From Nitzschia sp. DOCU1 (taxonomy: Eukaryota > Bacillariophyta > Bacillariophyceae > Bacillariales > Bacillariaceae), in NCBI GenBank assembly GCA_951394045.1, contig OX595990.1, positions 3,402,549 through 3,466,548 of the forward strand: a stretch of 64,000 nucleotides of DNA, read 5' to 3'. The notes under the pieces are model-generated. The model worked only from the letters and a program-made list of their open reading frames with translations, did no database searches and was not told the origin of the DNA. The translations under genes were made by a program, and so were the position numbers. Positions within the stretch are counted from its first letter, which is position 1; each line of letters opens with the position of its first letter. Below, piece by piece: positions 38,419 to 49,115 of this stretch.

Positions 38419-41352
38419 TTATGACACCTGATCGTCATACCCCGACCGCTTTGGCTCGATAGCCTTTGCTAGAGCTTCATTTGCTTCACTTACCCGCTTG
38501 CGCGCTTCTTCTGGAAGTATCGTCGTCTTTTCCGTACGATAGGCCGCTCGGCGTAAAAGGCCCGCACCAACACGGCGTCCTAGCGCCAGAGCACCAGGGA
38601 GCTGATCCATCAGAGCTTTTCTTGTTTCTTGGTCCGATAAAAGATCGGATACTGTCGACGAAGCTGCCGCGCCAGGATTCGGTCCTACTATAGACCTTGT
38701 CGTAGTGGCATTGATTGCCCCGGCAACACGAGGGCCAAGGGCGGCACTAAGCTCCTGGATAGTAGAAATGATCCTTTCGTCTTCGTTGGTGGTGGCTACC
38801 AGCTCCTCCAACAAGTCTGGCAACTCGGCGGGCCGGTCCACCAATAGAGACCTGAGCGGCTGGGGAAAGAAGGAAGCTAGCTGTTTGTTTTGGTCGAACA
38901 CTCCTTTCGGAGTCCGGAGAATGGACGATGCTGCCTTGGCGGCTGGGTTGTCCACCAAGGCAGCTCGAAGAGTGGAACGCGCCAAGGCGTCCCCAAACTT
39001 TGCAGTCTCCTCCACAAGAATATCTTGAAGCGTCGAGCCTTTTGGGTCCAAAAATAGTTTGGTGAATTCCGTAGCTGCCTTGAGTTGTCCCTTTCCGTCT
39101 CGGTCCACATTCCCAGTAGCCGCTGTGTAGGAGGCAAAACCTTCTGACATTTCCAGGAGTTTGGCCGGCGAAAGACCAGACTTATGCTTGTTGCCGTCAG
39201 CCACGGCCTGCTGCACTACAGTCAAGGCAGAATCTCCATTAGCAGCTTTGCTATACTCTTCGGTTTCTTCGTCGGAAAGACCCAACATGGCCTTCAAAGC
39301 CTTCTTGGCTCTTGGGTTGCGATCTGTAAAGAGCCGACTGGCCAGATAAGGATAGCATTCTTGAATGATGGAGTAATTCTCGTCAATGCTCAAACCGATT
39401 CCTTCCAAGGTCGAAAAGGCCCGAGCTAAATATAAAACGTAGGGTGGTAGCGCAAAGAGTTCTCGGTTTCGCCGCGATATCTCTTCCATCATATTTGTCA
39501 CTCCTTTCACGTCGACTCCCTCTGAGGCTAGTTGAGCTTCCATGCGTTGCATCATGTCGGCCCGAGCCGCTAGTCGTAGTTCTTCATCCGAGAGGTTGGA
39601 TCCGTAACGTTCCTTGAATTCTGCCTTGACTCGTTCCTGAATCTTTTTTGGACCCCCTCCCGCGGCGAGTTGACGGAACGCAAAGGAAAGCCCCTCAGTG
39701 ATTCCCGAAGCTTGTAGTCGCTCTGGAGTTACGTCGGGCGGTGAAAATCCCAAGTTGATAAAGTCTTGTGGAATGGCATCATAGTCTTCGACATTTATAT
39801 GTGCAATGAATTCAAGCAGCGAGTATTGCAGGTCCCGTGGAACGTTCAAGACCATGCCCCAATCGAGAATGCACAAACGGCCATCCGTCGTCCGCAGCAG
39901 ATTTCCCTTGTGAGGATCGCAATGAAGGACACCAGTATCCAACAGCATGGTCAAGTACGCATTGATGGCTACACCACATAGTCGCGGCACATCTGGCGAA
40001 ACATCCAAATCCAGACGCGTTCCTTGAACCCATTCCGTTACCAGCACCTTGTCTCGGACCAGCTCTGAAACCACAGTAGGTGCACATACGGCATCGAGAT
40101 TGCGCTTGCGCATGGCAGCTTCAAAGTCCATGGTGTTTTGAGCCTCCAATCGATAGTCCGTCTCTGCCACAAAGCCCCGACCCCATTCATCCACCAACGC
40201 CACGGCCAAATCAATGTCTTCCTGATCCGTTTGGACTCCATTAAAGAAGTTTTGAAGTCGTGTTTGAATCGGAGTAATGAGACGCAAAATGTACAAATCC
40301 AATGCAATCTCGGCCAGAATGCCAGGGCGCTGCACCTTGACGGCTACTTCCGTAATACCGTCTTTGGCTAGGACTCCTCGATACACTTGGCCGACCGAGG
40401 CAGAGGCAACAGGCGTGTCCGTCAGCGACGAAAAGATGCGAGAAAGGTCTTGGACTGCGAATTCGTGTTTGAGAATTTCTTGTGCCTTTTCATTGGGAAA
40501 CGGCGGCACAGCGTCTTGTAGCGCCCGCAATTCCAGAGCGTACGCTTCTGGAATCAAGTCTGTTCGAATAGATAGCGCTTGACCGAGCTTGATAAAGGTC
40601 GGCCCCAACTGTTCACACAGTCGCAACGCTTCCTTGGCCCGTCGAGGTTCCGCCTTTTTCAATGCCGTATATTCTTCGTCTTTCAAAAGTTTTCCGAGCA
40701 CTAGCCAGTCAAACAAAAGACCCGTGGAAAAGGCCCCAGAGATGAAGCCCAGCTTGAGAATGCGCTTGAATACCATCAGTGGGCGTTCCTTGTAAAAGGC
40801 ATCACTCAATTCCGGTGAATAGGTATCAGTTCCGGGAACAAAGGGTGCCTTGGAAAAGTCTAATGGAGCATTCAGCCACTGAAGAAATAAATTTCCAAGG
40901 GAGAATGCCACAATCGCTTCTACTTGCCATTGAGTAGACAAAAACGTTGAGAAAATCGAGGCCAGGGCGTCAGGAGTCACTTCTGTCGTCGCAGGCAGCT
41001 TTTCCAGGATATCAGGAGGGACCGCTAGCGATGGAACGTGTGGGAGGTCCACGGGTATTTGCAGGTTCTTTAGAAAGTCTGGAAAGTCGGGGGCCGTTGG
41101 TAGTTGGGGCAACGATGATGGAAGGGTCGGCGTAGGCAGCGAGAACGAGGGGAAGGAAAAAGTGCTAGTCGTAGTAGACCCCGCGGCGGCTTGCGGGGGG
41201 AGTTCAGGAGGACTCAGATCCTTCCATGAAACAAATAGACGGCCATGTACCTTGCTACTCGCCAGAGATTCCCTCGGAGGAACAAAAGCCTCGGCCACGA
41301 ACCGAGACGTGCATGTTGCCAGTAGCAAATGAAGCAGCAACACCTCCACCAT
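38419..41352 (-). CDS. plastid ABC1/UbiB-type atypical kinase
   Basis: Member of the ABC1K (ADCK/UbiB) family, 977 aa, intronless, ATG at 41352. Plant plastid members act in plastoglobules on prenylquinone metabolism. The N-terminus is a signal peptide ending AEAFVPP (Phe23 at +1), the diatom plastid-import motif. A Pro/Ser-rich linker precedes the kinase core (about residues 200-640). The family signature KLGQALSIRTDLIP (KxGQ) and the alanine-rich loop ASVGQVYRG replace a normal glycine loop. VAVKVQRPG carries the ATP lysine; ETDYRLEAQN, VTEWVQG, the catalytic HCDPHKGNLL and CILDWGM follow. The roughly 330-residue C-terminal extension is helical. Family and plastid location are well supported; the exact substrate is not known. 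Confidence 0.94.
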   Translation of the reverse strand: MVEVLLLHLLLATCTSRFVAEAFVPPRESLASSKVHGRLFVSWKDLSPPELPPQAAAGSTTTSTFSFPSFSLPTPTLPSSLPQLPTAPDFPDFLKNLQIPVDLPHVPSLAVPPDILEKLPATTEVTPDALASIFSTFLSTQWQVEAIVAFSLGNLFLQWLNAPLDFSKAPFVPGTDTYSPELSDAFYKERPLMVFKRILKLGFISGAFSTGLLFDWLVLGKLLKDEEYTALKKAEPRRAKEALRLCEQLGPTFIKLGQALSIRTDLIPEAYALELRALQDAVPPFPNEKAQEILKHEFAVQDLSRIFSSLTDTPVASASVGQVYRGVLAKDGITEVAVKVQRPGILAEIALDLYILRLITPIQTRLQNFFNGVQTDQEDIDLAVALVDEWGRGFVAETDYRLEAQNTMDFEAAMRKRNLDAVCAPTVVSELVRDKVLVTEWVQGTRLDLDVSPDVPRLCGVAINAYLTMLLDTGVLHCDPHKGNLLRTTDGRLCILDWGMVLNVPRDLQYSLLEFIAHINVEDYDAIPQDFINLGFSPPDVTPERLQASGITEGLSFAFRQLAAGGGPKKIQERVKAEFKERYGSNLSDEELRLAARADMMQRMEAQLASEGVDVKGVTNMMEEISRRNRELFALPPYVLYLARAFSTLEGIGLSIDENYSIIQECYPYLASRLFTDRNPRAKKALKAMLGLSDEETEEYSKAANGDSALTVVQQAVADGNKHKSGLSPAKLLEMSEGFASYTAATGNVDRDGKGQLKAATEFTKLFLDPKGSTLQDILVEETAKFGDALARSTLRAALVDNPAAKAASSILRTPKGVFDQNKQLASFFPQPLRSLLVDRPAELPDLLEELVATTNEDERIISTIQELSAALGPRVAGAINATTTRSIVGPNPGAAASSTVSDLLSDQETRKALMDQLPGALALGRRVGAGLLRRAAYRTEKTTILPEEARKRVSEANEALAKAIEPKRSGYDDQVS

Positions 41353-42096
41353 TTCAGTAGTAACTATTACGTGCTCCTATCGGACGTTTTGATGAAGGTT
41401 CGGCTTCAAAGCAAACTAAATGTTGTTTCCCCTGACTCACTCATCCGAGAACGGATGCTGCTGCTGCCCGTGGTGGTCGAAAGCATCCCTTCGTTTTTTG
41501 TTGTCGTCATCGATCATCTCTCGTCATCATCGGCATGTCATTTTTTGTGTGACGAACCTTCTCGGACGATGATGATGACGTGGTACTGTAGGAGGAAGCA
41601 TGCAGAACCGTATGTACGATGGTAGTCAGCTCACATATGAATATAGCTATAGTCTTTCAGCAAATGGGGCGTCGCGCAGTTGGGCGCCTACGGGTAGCTA
41701 GCAGCAAAGGATATCATAGTCCATTTCGCCACCCAACTCTCTAATGGTACCCAGTCAAATATCAGCTCTACAAATTGCGCCCCACGGCCACTCTTACTTG
41801 AGGTCTTCTATTAGAGATCATGTTCTTGGTCGTCCGCAGCAGCAACAACAAGTATTTCACCACGATATCGTGACATGCAGTCTAAGATAGCACTCGACCT
41901 CGCCGAAGGCCTTTCTTTCAGTCTTGGTCCCACTCTTGCTTTAAAGTAGTATCTTCATAAGTAGGTAGCACTCCAATAAGGACGTGGAATGCCTACTTTA
42001 TAGTAGAAAATTCATCACCAGGTAACAATCCAGCAAGGACGTGGACCTGGAATGCTGGTGCCTACTTGCCGATCCCTCTCATAGCCCCCTTTGTTC
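41353..42096. other. intergenic with a small direct repeat
   Basis: About 0.74 kb. Around 41964-42066 a motif of the form CCA-N-(A/C)AAGGACGTGGA...GGAATGC...GCCTACTT is present twice in direct orientation, about 55 bp apart. No gene is recognised. Confidence 0.5.
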
Positions 42097-42980
42097 ACGA
42101 CAACAATGGCGACTCTTCGTGAAAATGTCGCTGGACGTTTTTCGTTGTATGGCTAGTATCCTTGGCTATCATAGCCCCCCTTACTACCCCTCGTCGTGCC
42201 GGCGATTGTCCTGGCTGCTGTAGTTGAATTTGAATCTCTTCCAGTGTCATTCCCGTTGTTTCCGGAACCTGCATTTGGACAAACACAATGCATGCCATCA
42301 ACGGACATGCAAATATCCCAAAACTAGGTCCCCAGCCCAATGTGTCTTAAAGAATAGGAAGGGTGAATTGCACGAGAAAATTCAGCAGATAGTTCCATTC
42401 GACGCCAAGAGCAATGGCCTTGCCTCGAATTTCCAACGGAAAGACTTCACTGACAATACACCAAGTGATGGGCCCTAATCCGACTTGATATCCACCAATA
42501 TACGCAAACATGGCCACCAAAATAATCCTTTGTTGTAGCGTCGTTGTAATAGCAGCCAGCACCACAATATTGGTACCGTCGTCGTGCCACCAAAAACAAC
42601 CTGACAAGGCAACTAATGCTGTAATCATAATGATACAGCACGCCACCAACAATCGTTTTCGTCCGACACGATCCACCAAGGCGACTGTCATTATGCTTGT
42701 GCACATCATCAAAAGAGCCGTAATGACACTTGCATCACCGGACCATCCGGCAGCTTGAAACAGAACGGTGACATAGCTCAACACACTTGGTTGTGGTCAT
42801 GTTCGGCTCGGCTGACATTTCATGGTGGCCAAAGTAGAGACTACAAATGATAATTCAAACCATAGCCGGAACAACCAAGAATGGTGGCAAAAAGACTTCA
42901 TGCCACTGTCGTCATCGTTGGAGGGGTTGTCGCCGCAGTCGAAAGATCTTTTGTGGACGACGTACGTACGTACGTACCGA
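42097..42980 (-). pseudogene. sugar transporter (MFS) relic, copy A, internally deleted
   Basis: Homologue of 47674-49115. It keeps the C-terminal half of an MFS sugar porter (VDRVGRKRLLVA, GPITWCIVSEVFPLEIRGKA, VPETTGMTLEEI). About 609 bp of the N-terminal coding region (matching 48336-48944) is deleted, joining the coding part directly to the upstream flank near 42790. A CAA to TAA change (42347-42349) also stops translation after FTLPIL. It retains an intact loop segment that is frameshifted in the other copy. Not expected to make a transporter. Confidence 0.85.
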
Positions 42981-43890
42981 GGCTGAAGGCGAAGCCGCTC
43001 TATTAGTAGCCCAAAAATGCATACCGGAAACAAGGGGCGCAAACTTAATTTGGTCGGATTACAATGCGCGTGGGAGCCTGACGTTTCGGGTGGGGGAGTA
43101 GGTGGGGAAGTACCTTTGGTATGGTTGGGATTGGGCACCCTCGAGGCCGCAGTGGGTGCTTAGCCTGGCTGAAAGACGACGTACTAGATACCTTTGATAT
43201 GTGTGTGCATACGTTGTGGCTCTGCCATTCCCGGACAAAAGTTAATGGTGACTTCCAATTCGACTACTTTGATTCGACTCATTGGACCGAACGTGCCGAC
43301 TCGCTTGGATGTATCAGAGCGATATCTGCATATCCCGATCTGAATTCTTCGCAAAGATACATTTACGAATACATGCGCTTATGGAGTGTCCCATCATTGT
43401 CGGACTTTCTTAAACACCAAAATGCCAAAAATAAAGATCATTCAAAACAATTCATTACTGGACAAAAATTTCGCAAAAAAAAGTGGCCGCAGGCTCTTGA
43501 GATTCCATTTTATACAAGGATGGATGTCTCCCAATTCACAATTCGACGTCGTCCCACCAAATACGGATTTCCACGTCTCGTGATCGCACACACATAGACG
43601 ACCTCCGGGGATAAACCCACTGCGGCTCGATAATGCTTGCCAAGGAATAAAAAGGTGGTACTAAGACCACTTTTTAACAGCAAGCAGTCAACCTGTCTGG
43701 TCTTGGTTAGACAAGTCTTTGGATTTTCTCCCGATGCCGCCAATAAAGCCGTCAATGAAGTCGGCATCATTGACACCATGCAATGTTGTCAGTACACCCT
43801 CGATCTAGGATTAGTTAGGAAAAGATACCGTTGGGGCTGTGCTTTCCTGTTGACAATTGCCCCGCTCATGTCACGAGGATCTGTGGCATG
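42981..43890. other. gene-poor stretch with weak ORFs
   Basis: A plus-strand ATG frame at 43121-43597 (158 codons, beginning MVGIGHPRGRSG) and another at 43637-43918 have no recognised domain. I do not call them genes. The DNA leads into the 116-bp repeat array. Confidence 0.4.
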
Positions 43891-44397
43891 TCATTTTGAT
43901 GAGTCGAGACCATGGTAAGATGTCTCCCCATATTTTCGCCTAAGCCGCAGTCCAGACTGGTCTTTGTTGTGACTCCAAAAGACCTCGTTACCAGTCATTT
44001 TGATGAGTCGAGACTGACGCTCGCAATAGCAACACGATGTCTCCCATCTTTTCGCCTAAGCCGCAGTCCAGACTGGTCTTTGTTGTGACTCCAAAAGATC
44101 TCGTTACCAGTCATTTTGATGAGTCGAGACTGACGCTCGCAATAGCAACACGATGCCTCCCATCTTTTCGCCTAAGCCGCAGTCCAGACTGGTCTTTGTT
44201 GTGACTCCAAAAGATCTCGTTACCAGTCATTTTGATGAGTCGAGACTGACGCTCGCAATAGCAACACGATGCCTCCCATCTTTTCGCCTAAGCCGCAGTC
44301 CAGACTGGTCTTTGTTGTGACTCCAAAAGATCTCGTTACCAGTCATTTTGATGAGTCGAGACTGAGGTTTGCGATTGCAAGATACCTCCCCATTTTT
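43891..44397 (+). repeat. 116-bp tandem repeat array
   Basis: TCATTTTGATGAGTCGAGAC recurs at 43891, 43995, 44111, 44227 and 44343; CCGCAGTCCAGACTGG recurs at 43945, 44061, 44177 and 44293. The spacing is 116 bp except for the first interval. Units are nearly identical. The period is not a multiple of three, and the array ends about 14 bp before the ATG of the secreted protein at 44411. Confidence 0.95.
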
Positions 44398-44410
44398 CGC
44401 CTAACCCGAC

Positions 44411-45987
44411 ATGGCCATAAAACAAGATCTGTGTCCACCAGCGATCACCATAATGACAATTGGTGGCTTCAATCTGTTTTCATTTTGGCTAGTAGTACTA
44501 GTACTGCTGGCTGCCATGTCCACGGCAGCGCCACTGCATGAACCTATTTGCGATTCAAACGGTGTGTGCCAGATCGAAGTGAGTTGTTTCAATTGTTGAT
44601 TGATCATGATGCCTGACCTGATGGCGAGCTCCTAACAGGTTCTTTGTCTTTACGTATCTTCTCCTGATAAAAGATCACGCAGCAGGAGGGCTTTACTGGT
44701 GGCAGCAACAACAGGCTCATGCAGGAAGAAGTTTATGGTTTTGAACGATTGGGCGGCGATCCCCACCGTGTTCTGCAGAGTTGCCCGTTCAGTGATTGTG
44801 GGTCCACTCTTTCTCAAACTCCACCCAGTATGGCCGTCACAACAGGTCTCAGATATAATTGCCCTACCTCCTGCAATGGGCGATGCTTTGATCTTTTCGA
44901 CGAAGGATGCAGCAATCCAGTTGCAATTAACTCTATTGACTTTTACCTCTCTGCACCTGCCGGGACGCAGACGATCAACGTGAACCTTTTCCTGCTGTGC
45001 AGCTGTGGTCAAGCGAATACCCTATTCACCAAGAATTTGGCGGCTGACCTAAGCTTTTCTGTCGACAATGTTGCCAATGGTTATGTCTCCGCCACCCTGC
45101 CATCCCCATTGATTGTGCCGTCTGGCAAAGCAGTATATGTGGAATATTGCTACGACGGTACCAATTCATTCGGAGGCGGAGGAGACAATAGTGAGGATTG
45201 TACCGAAGCATTTCTCAGATGTCCCGATTTTGACCCGCGAAGGTATGACACCATAGGGCGTAGAGAACTAGATCTGCTCCTTGATCTGAATGTCCGTGAT
45301 TGCGGTACTGCTCAAGATGACTACGACACTTGTGTCTTAAACACTGGCAGCAGCGCCGCCTGCAGTGCCGAATTTGCGATTTTGACCACTTTATGTGGCC
45401 CTACCTGTCCTAACACTGATGATTGTCATACGGCTGGCCCCACCGCTGGTCCTACGGCTGGACCGACCTTCGGACCTACGGCTGGACCGACTGCTGGTCC
45501 TACGGCTGGACCGACTACTGGTCCTACGGCTGGACCGACCTTCGGACCTACGGCTGGCCCCACCGCTGGACCGACCTTCGGACCTACGGCTGGCCCCACC
45601 GCTGGCCCGACTGCCGGGCCTACGGCTGGTCCCACCGAACGCATAGGTGATGACATCGACGAGTGCAATTATCAGGCCAACCTGTGCGATCCGAACAATC
45701 CCAGCTTGGGGTATAACTATTGTTTCATGCATCAAGAAGATCACTATCACCAAAAGTGTTTTGCGAGGCTCTCGGATGCCATTGCGTTGGATGCCCAAAG
45801 CGACTACCAATTTGAAGGCTGTGGCTGCTGCAAGGATATTCCAAGGTTGCAGACTGACGGCAAGTCATATAATTTGAAGTCTTCCAAGGCTGTTGCGTGT
45901 CCCGTTGGTGATGTGATTCGAAACCGCGCCTTGTCTTCTGACAAGGAGAAGGGATCTAGCAAGCAAGGTCGCCGTCTAAGGTTGTAG
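44411..45987 (+). CDS. secreted Cys-rich protein with Thr-Ala-Gly-Pro repeats
   Basis: Two exons, 44411-44578 and 44683-45987, 490 aa. Exon 1 encodes a signal peptide (about residues 19-40, FSFWLVVLVLLAAM). The intron (GTGAGT; acceptor CAGCAG, 104 or 107 nt) restores the frame past TGA and TAA codons at 44665-44670, so splicing is required. The mature protein has a Cys-rich globular part (CPFSDCG, CPTSCNGRCFDLFDEGC, a jelly-roll-like Ser/Val-rich region), then 17 tetrapeptides TAGP/TFGP/TTGP, then a second Cys-rich part (DECNYQANLCDPN ... FEGCGCC) and a basic tail ending RRLRL. It is probably a cell-wall or extracellular protein; the family is not recognised. The 116-bp array serves as its immediate upstream region. 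Its 3' end and UTR are partly duplicated at 47171. Confidence 0.8.
45426..45645 (+). repeat. 12-bp-based coding minisatellite
   Basis: About 17 units of 12 bp encode T(A/F/T)GP. Higher-order 36-48-bp repeats (GGACCGACCTTCGGACCTACG recurring) point to slippage growth. Both strands stay open: the complement reads VGPAVGPK. Confidence 0.9.
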
Positions 45988-46177
45988 TGTCACCGCTTAT
46001 TACCTATTATATTCATGAACAACAACAACAAGAACTTCACGAAGTAAGCATGCATCTTCATCCGTCCCTGCGACGAGACAAAACGAACCCAACCAAACAT
46101 CGAATAAGCAAAGACAAGAAACCAACAAAATGGCGCCGGCACAGTTTTAAAAGAGATAATAGTGTACATGATAACGG
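45978..46177 (+). repeat. 3' end/UTR segment duplicated at 47171-47304
   Basis: AAGGTTGTAGTGTCACCGCT onward, including the last codons and TAG stop of the secreted-protein gene, recurs at 47171-47304 in the same orientation with small indels. Confidence 0.85.
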
Positions 46178-46454
46178 GCAAGTGTCGAACTACGTAGGTA
46201 GCTCTTTGATAGTGAAAAAGCCTTTCACAGAAAGACCTCGGAATTGTCATAATTGAGCCATTTTGGCCGATTCTAAACAGTCAGAACAATACGAGCTATT
46301 CGGTGAATGACCGCACGTAACGCGCATTGTGTCACATCCAACCGCCCGCGCAAGCCTGCCACTGAGTACCACGGGCTACGCGCAGTTTCCCTAAGACAAG
46401 TTAACCGTAAAATAGCTAGGATTGCCTAAGTAGTTACGAAGCTCTCTAGAATTC

Positions 46455-46553
46455 GACCACTATATGCTAAAGTCATTTCGACTTGTCATTTCGTCACCTA
46501 CGTGGTCTTAGCTATCCAGCAAGCATAGTCGATATGACTTTTGCATAGTGGTC
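46455..46553. repeat. long inverted repeat (hairpin)
   Basis: Left arm 46455-46483 (GACCACTATATGC ... TTTCGACT) pairs with right arm 46527-46553 (AGTCGATATGAC ... ATAGTGGTC), 27-29 nt with a small bulge and a roughly 43-nt loop. GAATTC lies just outside on both sides. Confidence 0.8.
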
Positions 46554-46659
46554 AAGAATTAGAATTCCACTTTTTACCACGCATCGAAATCGTGACTCAG
46601 ACTCGTGATACACATCCTGTCGCGATCCGACGCGTTAGAGTTGCATAATTTGCGAGCCC

Positions 46660-47070
46660 CTCATTAGCTACTAAGGTAAGGTAGTAAGACGAAAACAACT
46701 ATAGAGACGACTTAACCAATGCATTTGGAGCATGCGTGATTAGTATCAAAGCTTGAATGGGCTTGTAGCCGAAATGTGACAACTCCTTCTGACCGTGCAT
46801 TGTCAACACGGTGCATCGGCGAGAAAACGACCAAAATGACTAAAAGTGGGCGAACTTCGGAGGCCTCTCTAGCTATAATGACAAGGTAGTAAGACAAAAT
46901 AAACTGTATAAGCGACTCTATCAATGTATTTTGAGTATTAAACTGTAAGTATCACGACTTGAAAGAGTTTGTAGCATACTTACGACAGTTTCTACCGACG
47001 GCGCTCTACAACACGGCGCATCGTTGTCACAAATGCTCCATATTATGTAGTCGAGAAATCTATTGCACTG
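46660..47070 (+). repeat. diverged tandem duplication, about 205 bp
   Basis: GTAGTAAGAC at 46681 and 46886 anchors two units that share many blocks (ACACGGTGCATCG / ACACGGCGCATCG; GGCTTGTAGC / GTTTGTAGC). Divergence is considerable. Confidence 0.7.
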
Positions 47071-47170
47071 AGGCCATTTTAGCTTCCGCGATGCAGAGAC
47101 TTGTGGAATGCATTCATCCGGCAGTTAGGGGTAAGGCTATCAAATTTTCGGCTTTATGGATTCGGGCATC

Positions 47171-47673
47171 AAGGTTGTAGTGTCACCGCTTATTACCTAT
47201 TATATTCATGAATAACAACAAAAACCAACAACATTCATCTGTCCCTACCAAAAAAAGGCGGCCGTTAACTGTTTTAAAAGGAAGATTAGTGTAAATGATG
47301 ACAGACCGCTATTTTCATTCTTGCTATCATGAAACAGTTAAGTCGTTGTAGGGAGTGGTGCCAGGGATGCTTTTTGGTAGAGAAATTTTTGGTGTAGATC
47401 CCAAAATTTCTCCTCTCTCATCCGGTATGCCCTTCTGGTATAGATTGGTCCTCCAAGCTCTTAAAAGATGGAAGATATGGGCTACCTCTTCCGAGTGATT
47501 GCACGGCAAAAATCCATTGAAACGCCCCAAAATACGAGATGTAGAGTTAGGTTAGCAGTTGGCGACTTCTGTTGTCGTTAAAGAAAAAGTCAAGTTCCGA
47601 AACCGCAATGATATGTGTATAGGAAACGAATTCTTTCGGTAATTTCTCTTAGCAAAGTATCACCTTGCCAATG
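47171..47673. other. duplicated UTR segment and flanking non-coding DNA
   Basis: 47171-47304 copies 45978-46177. The remainder up to the transporter relic shows nothing recognisable. Confidence 0.6.
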
Positions 47674-49115
47674 ACGACAACAATGGCGACTCTTCATGAA
47701 AATGTCGCTGGACGTTTTCCGTTGTATGGCTGGTATCCTTGGCTATCGTAGCCCCCCTTACTACCCCTCGTCGTGCCGGCGATTGTCCTGGCTGCTGTAG
47801 TTGAATTTGAATCTCTTCCAGTGTCATTCCCGTTGTTTCCGGAACCTGCATTTGGACAAACACAATGCATGCCATCAACGGACATGCAAATATCCCAAAA
47901 CGCTGTCCCCAGCCTAACGTGTCTTGAAGAATAGGTAGGGTGAATTGCACGAGAAAATTCAGTAGGTAGTTCCATTCGACGCCAAGAGCAATGGCCTTGC
48001 CTCGAATTTCCAACGGAAAGACTTCACTGACAATACACCAAGTGATGGGCCCTAATCCGACTTGATATCCACCAATATACGCAAACATGGCCACCAAAAT
48101 AATCGCGTCGTAGTACTAGCCGCCAGCACCACAGCACTAAACAACCCGACAAGGCAACTAATGCTGTAATCATAATGATACAGCACGCCGCCAACAATCG
48201 TTTGCGTCCGACACGATCCACCAAGGCGACTGTCATTATGCTTGTGCACATCATCAAAAGAGCCGTAATGACACTTGCCTCACCGGACCATCCGGCAGCC
48301 TGAAACAGAACGGTGACATAACTCAAGACACTTGGCTGTCCAGAAAACTGTTGAAAGAAGATCAAACCCATACTGGCAATCAGGGCGGGGCGATACTTTG
48401 AATTCCAAAGAGACAAAGTGTGGAATGCATCGTTGTCGTCATCATTCCAACAATCATAGTTGTCGCCAGTCGACTTGCTCCTTTCGAGTTGAGAGACTAA
48501 CAGCTTGAATTCTTCTTGCAAACGTTTTCCTCGATACACAAACGACATTGAGTCCAAGGCTTCTTCTTTGAATCCATGATGCAACAACCATCGCTTACTT
48601 CGGGGGATTCGAAACGTTAATAGAAACACGGGGATTGCCACCAAAATGAAAACGGCATATAAATCTAAACACAGCAGGCAAAAGAACCAAAATATTGATT
48701 GTAAGATGCGGATCGTCTTCATCGTCATCATCATCTAGTCACGTGTTTGGGTAGTACGTACATGTCCATTGCCCTGATTCTCCGGTCGTTGACGACAGGA
48801 CAAACAAAACAATGCCACCCACAATGACAGTATCTTTGGCGGAAAGGACTGCACTACGAATTTCGGCAGGACACATTTCGGCAAGATAGGCTGGTGTCCC
48901 ATGCACCATGACAAGTTCCACGCCGACTCCAAAGAGAGTAAACGTCATGTTCGACTAGGCTGACATTTCATGGTGGTCAAAAGTAGAGACTACAAGTGAT
49001 AATTCAAACCATAAGAGCGAGAGAAGGCAACCAAGAGACCTTTTGCCATTGTTGAAATGGAGTTTAGGTGTCGTCGCAGTCGAAAGATCTTTTGTGGACG
49101 ACGTACATACGTTGC
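47674..49115 (-). pseudogene. sugar transporter (MFS) relic, copy B, frameshifted and 5'-incomplete
   Basis: Exon 1 is 48948-48762 and exon 2 starts at 48664; the 97-nt intron (GTACGT ... TTTAG) joins GESGQWT to Y-LYAVFILV in frame. Sugar-porter motifs: VHGTPAYLAEMCPAEIRSA, RIPRSKRWLL, FFQQFSGQPSVL, VDRVGRKRLL, PITWCIVSEVF, VPETTGMTLEEIQ. The frame is lost at 48105-48141: this copy is 32 bp shorter than copy A there, and the protein passes through three frames before MVAMFAYIGG resumes. Helices 1-3 expected at the N-terminus are missing before the ATG at 48948. The homology with copy A continues upstream to 49115. The right frame for the last part ends at 47660. Confidence 0.85.

Larger units (their letters stand above)
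46178..47170. other. non-coding region with hairpin and 205-bp duplication
   Basis: No gene. It holds a long inverted repeat (46455-46553) and a diverged direct repeat of about 205 bp (46660-46864 and 46865-47070), both listed separately. Confidence 0.6.

Noticed and set aside
43121..43597. 158-codon plus-strand ATG frame
   Set aside because: No family, odd composition, and flanked by relic and satellite DNA; not strong enough to call a gene.
43891..44397. Possible hammerhead ribozyme in the 116-bp repeat (TGATGAGTCGAGAC)
   Set aside because: The core needs CTGATGA and a GAAA after stem II. Here the first base is T and no GAAA follows.
48105..48145. 22-nt GT-AG intron to repair the frame of transporter copy B
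   Set aside because: Far below the 65-104 nt intron size seen here. Comparison with copy A shows a 32-bp shortage instead.
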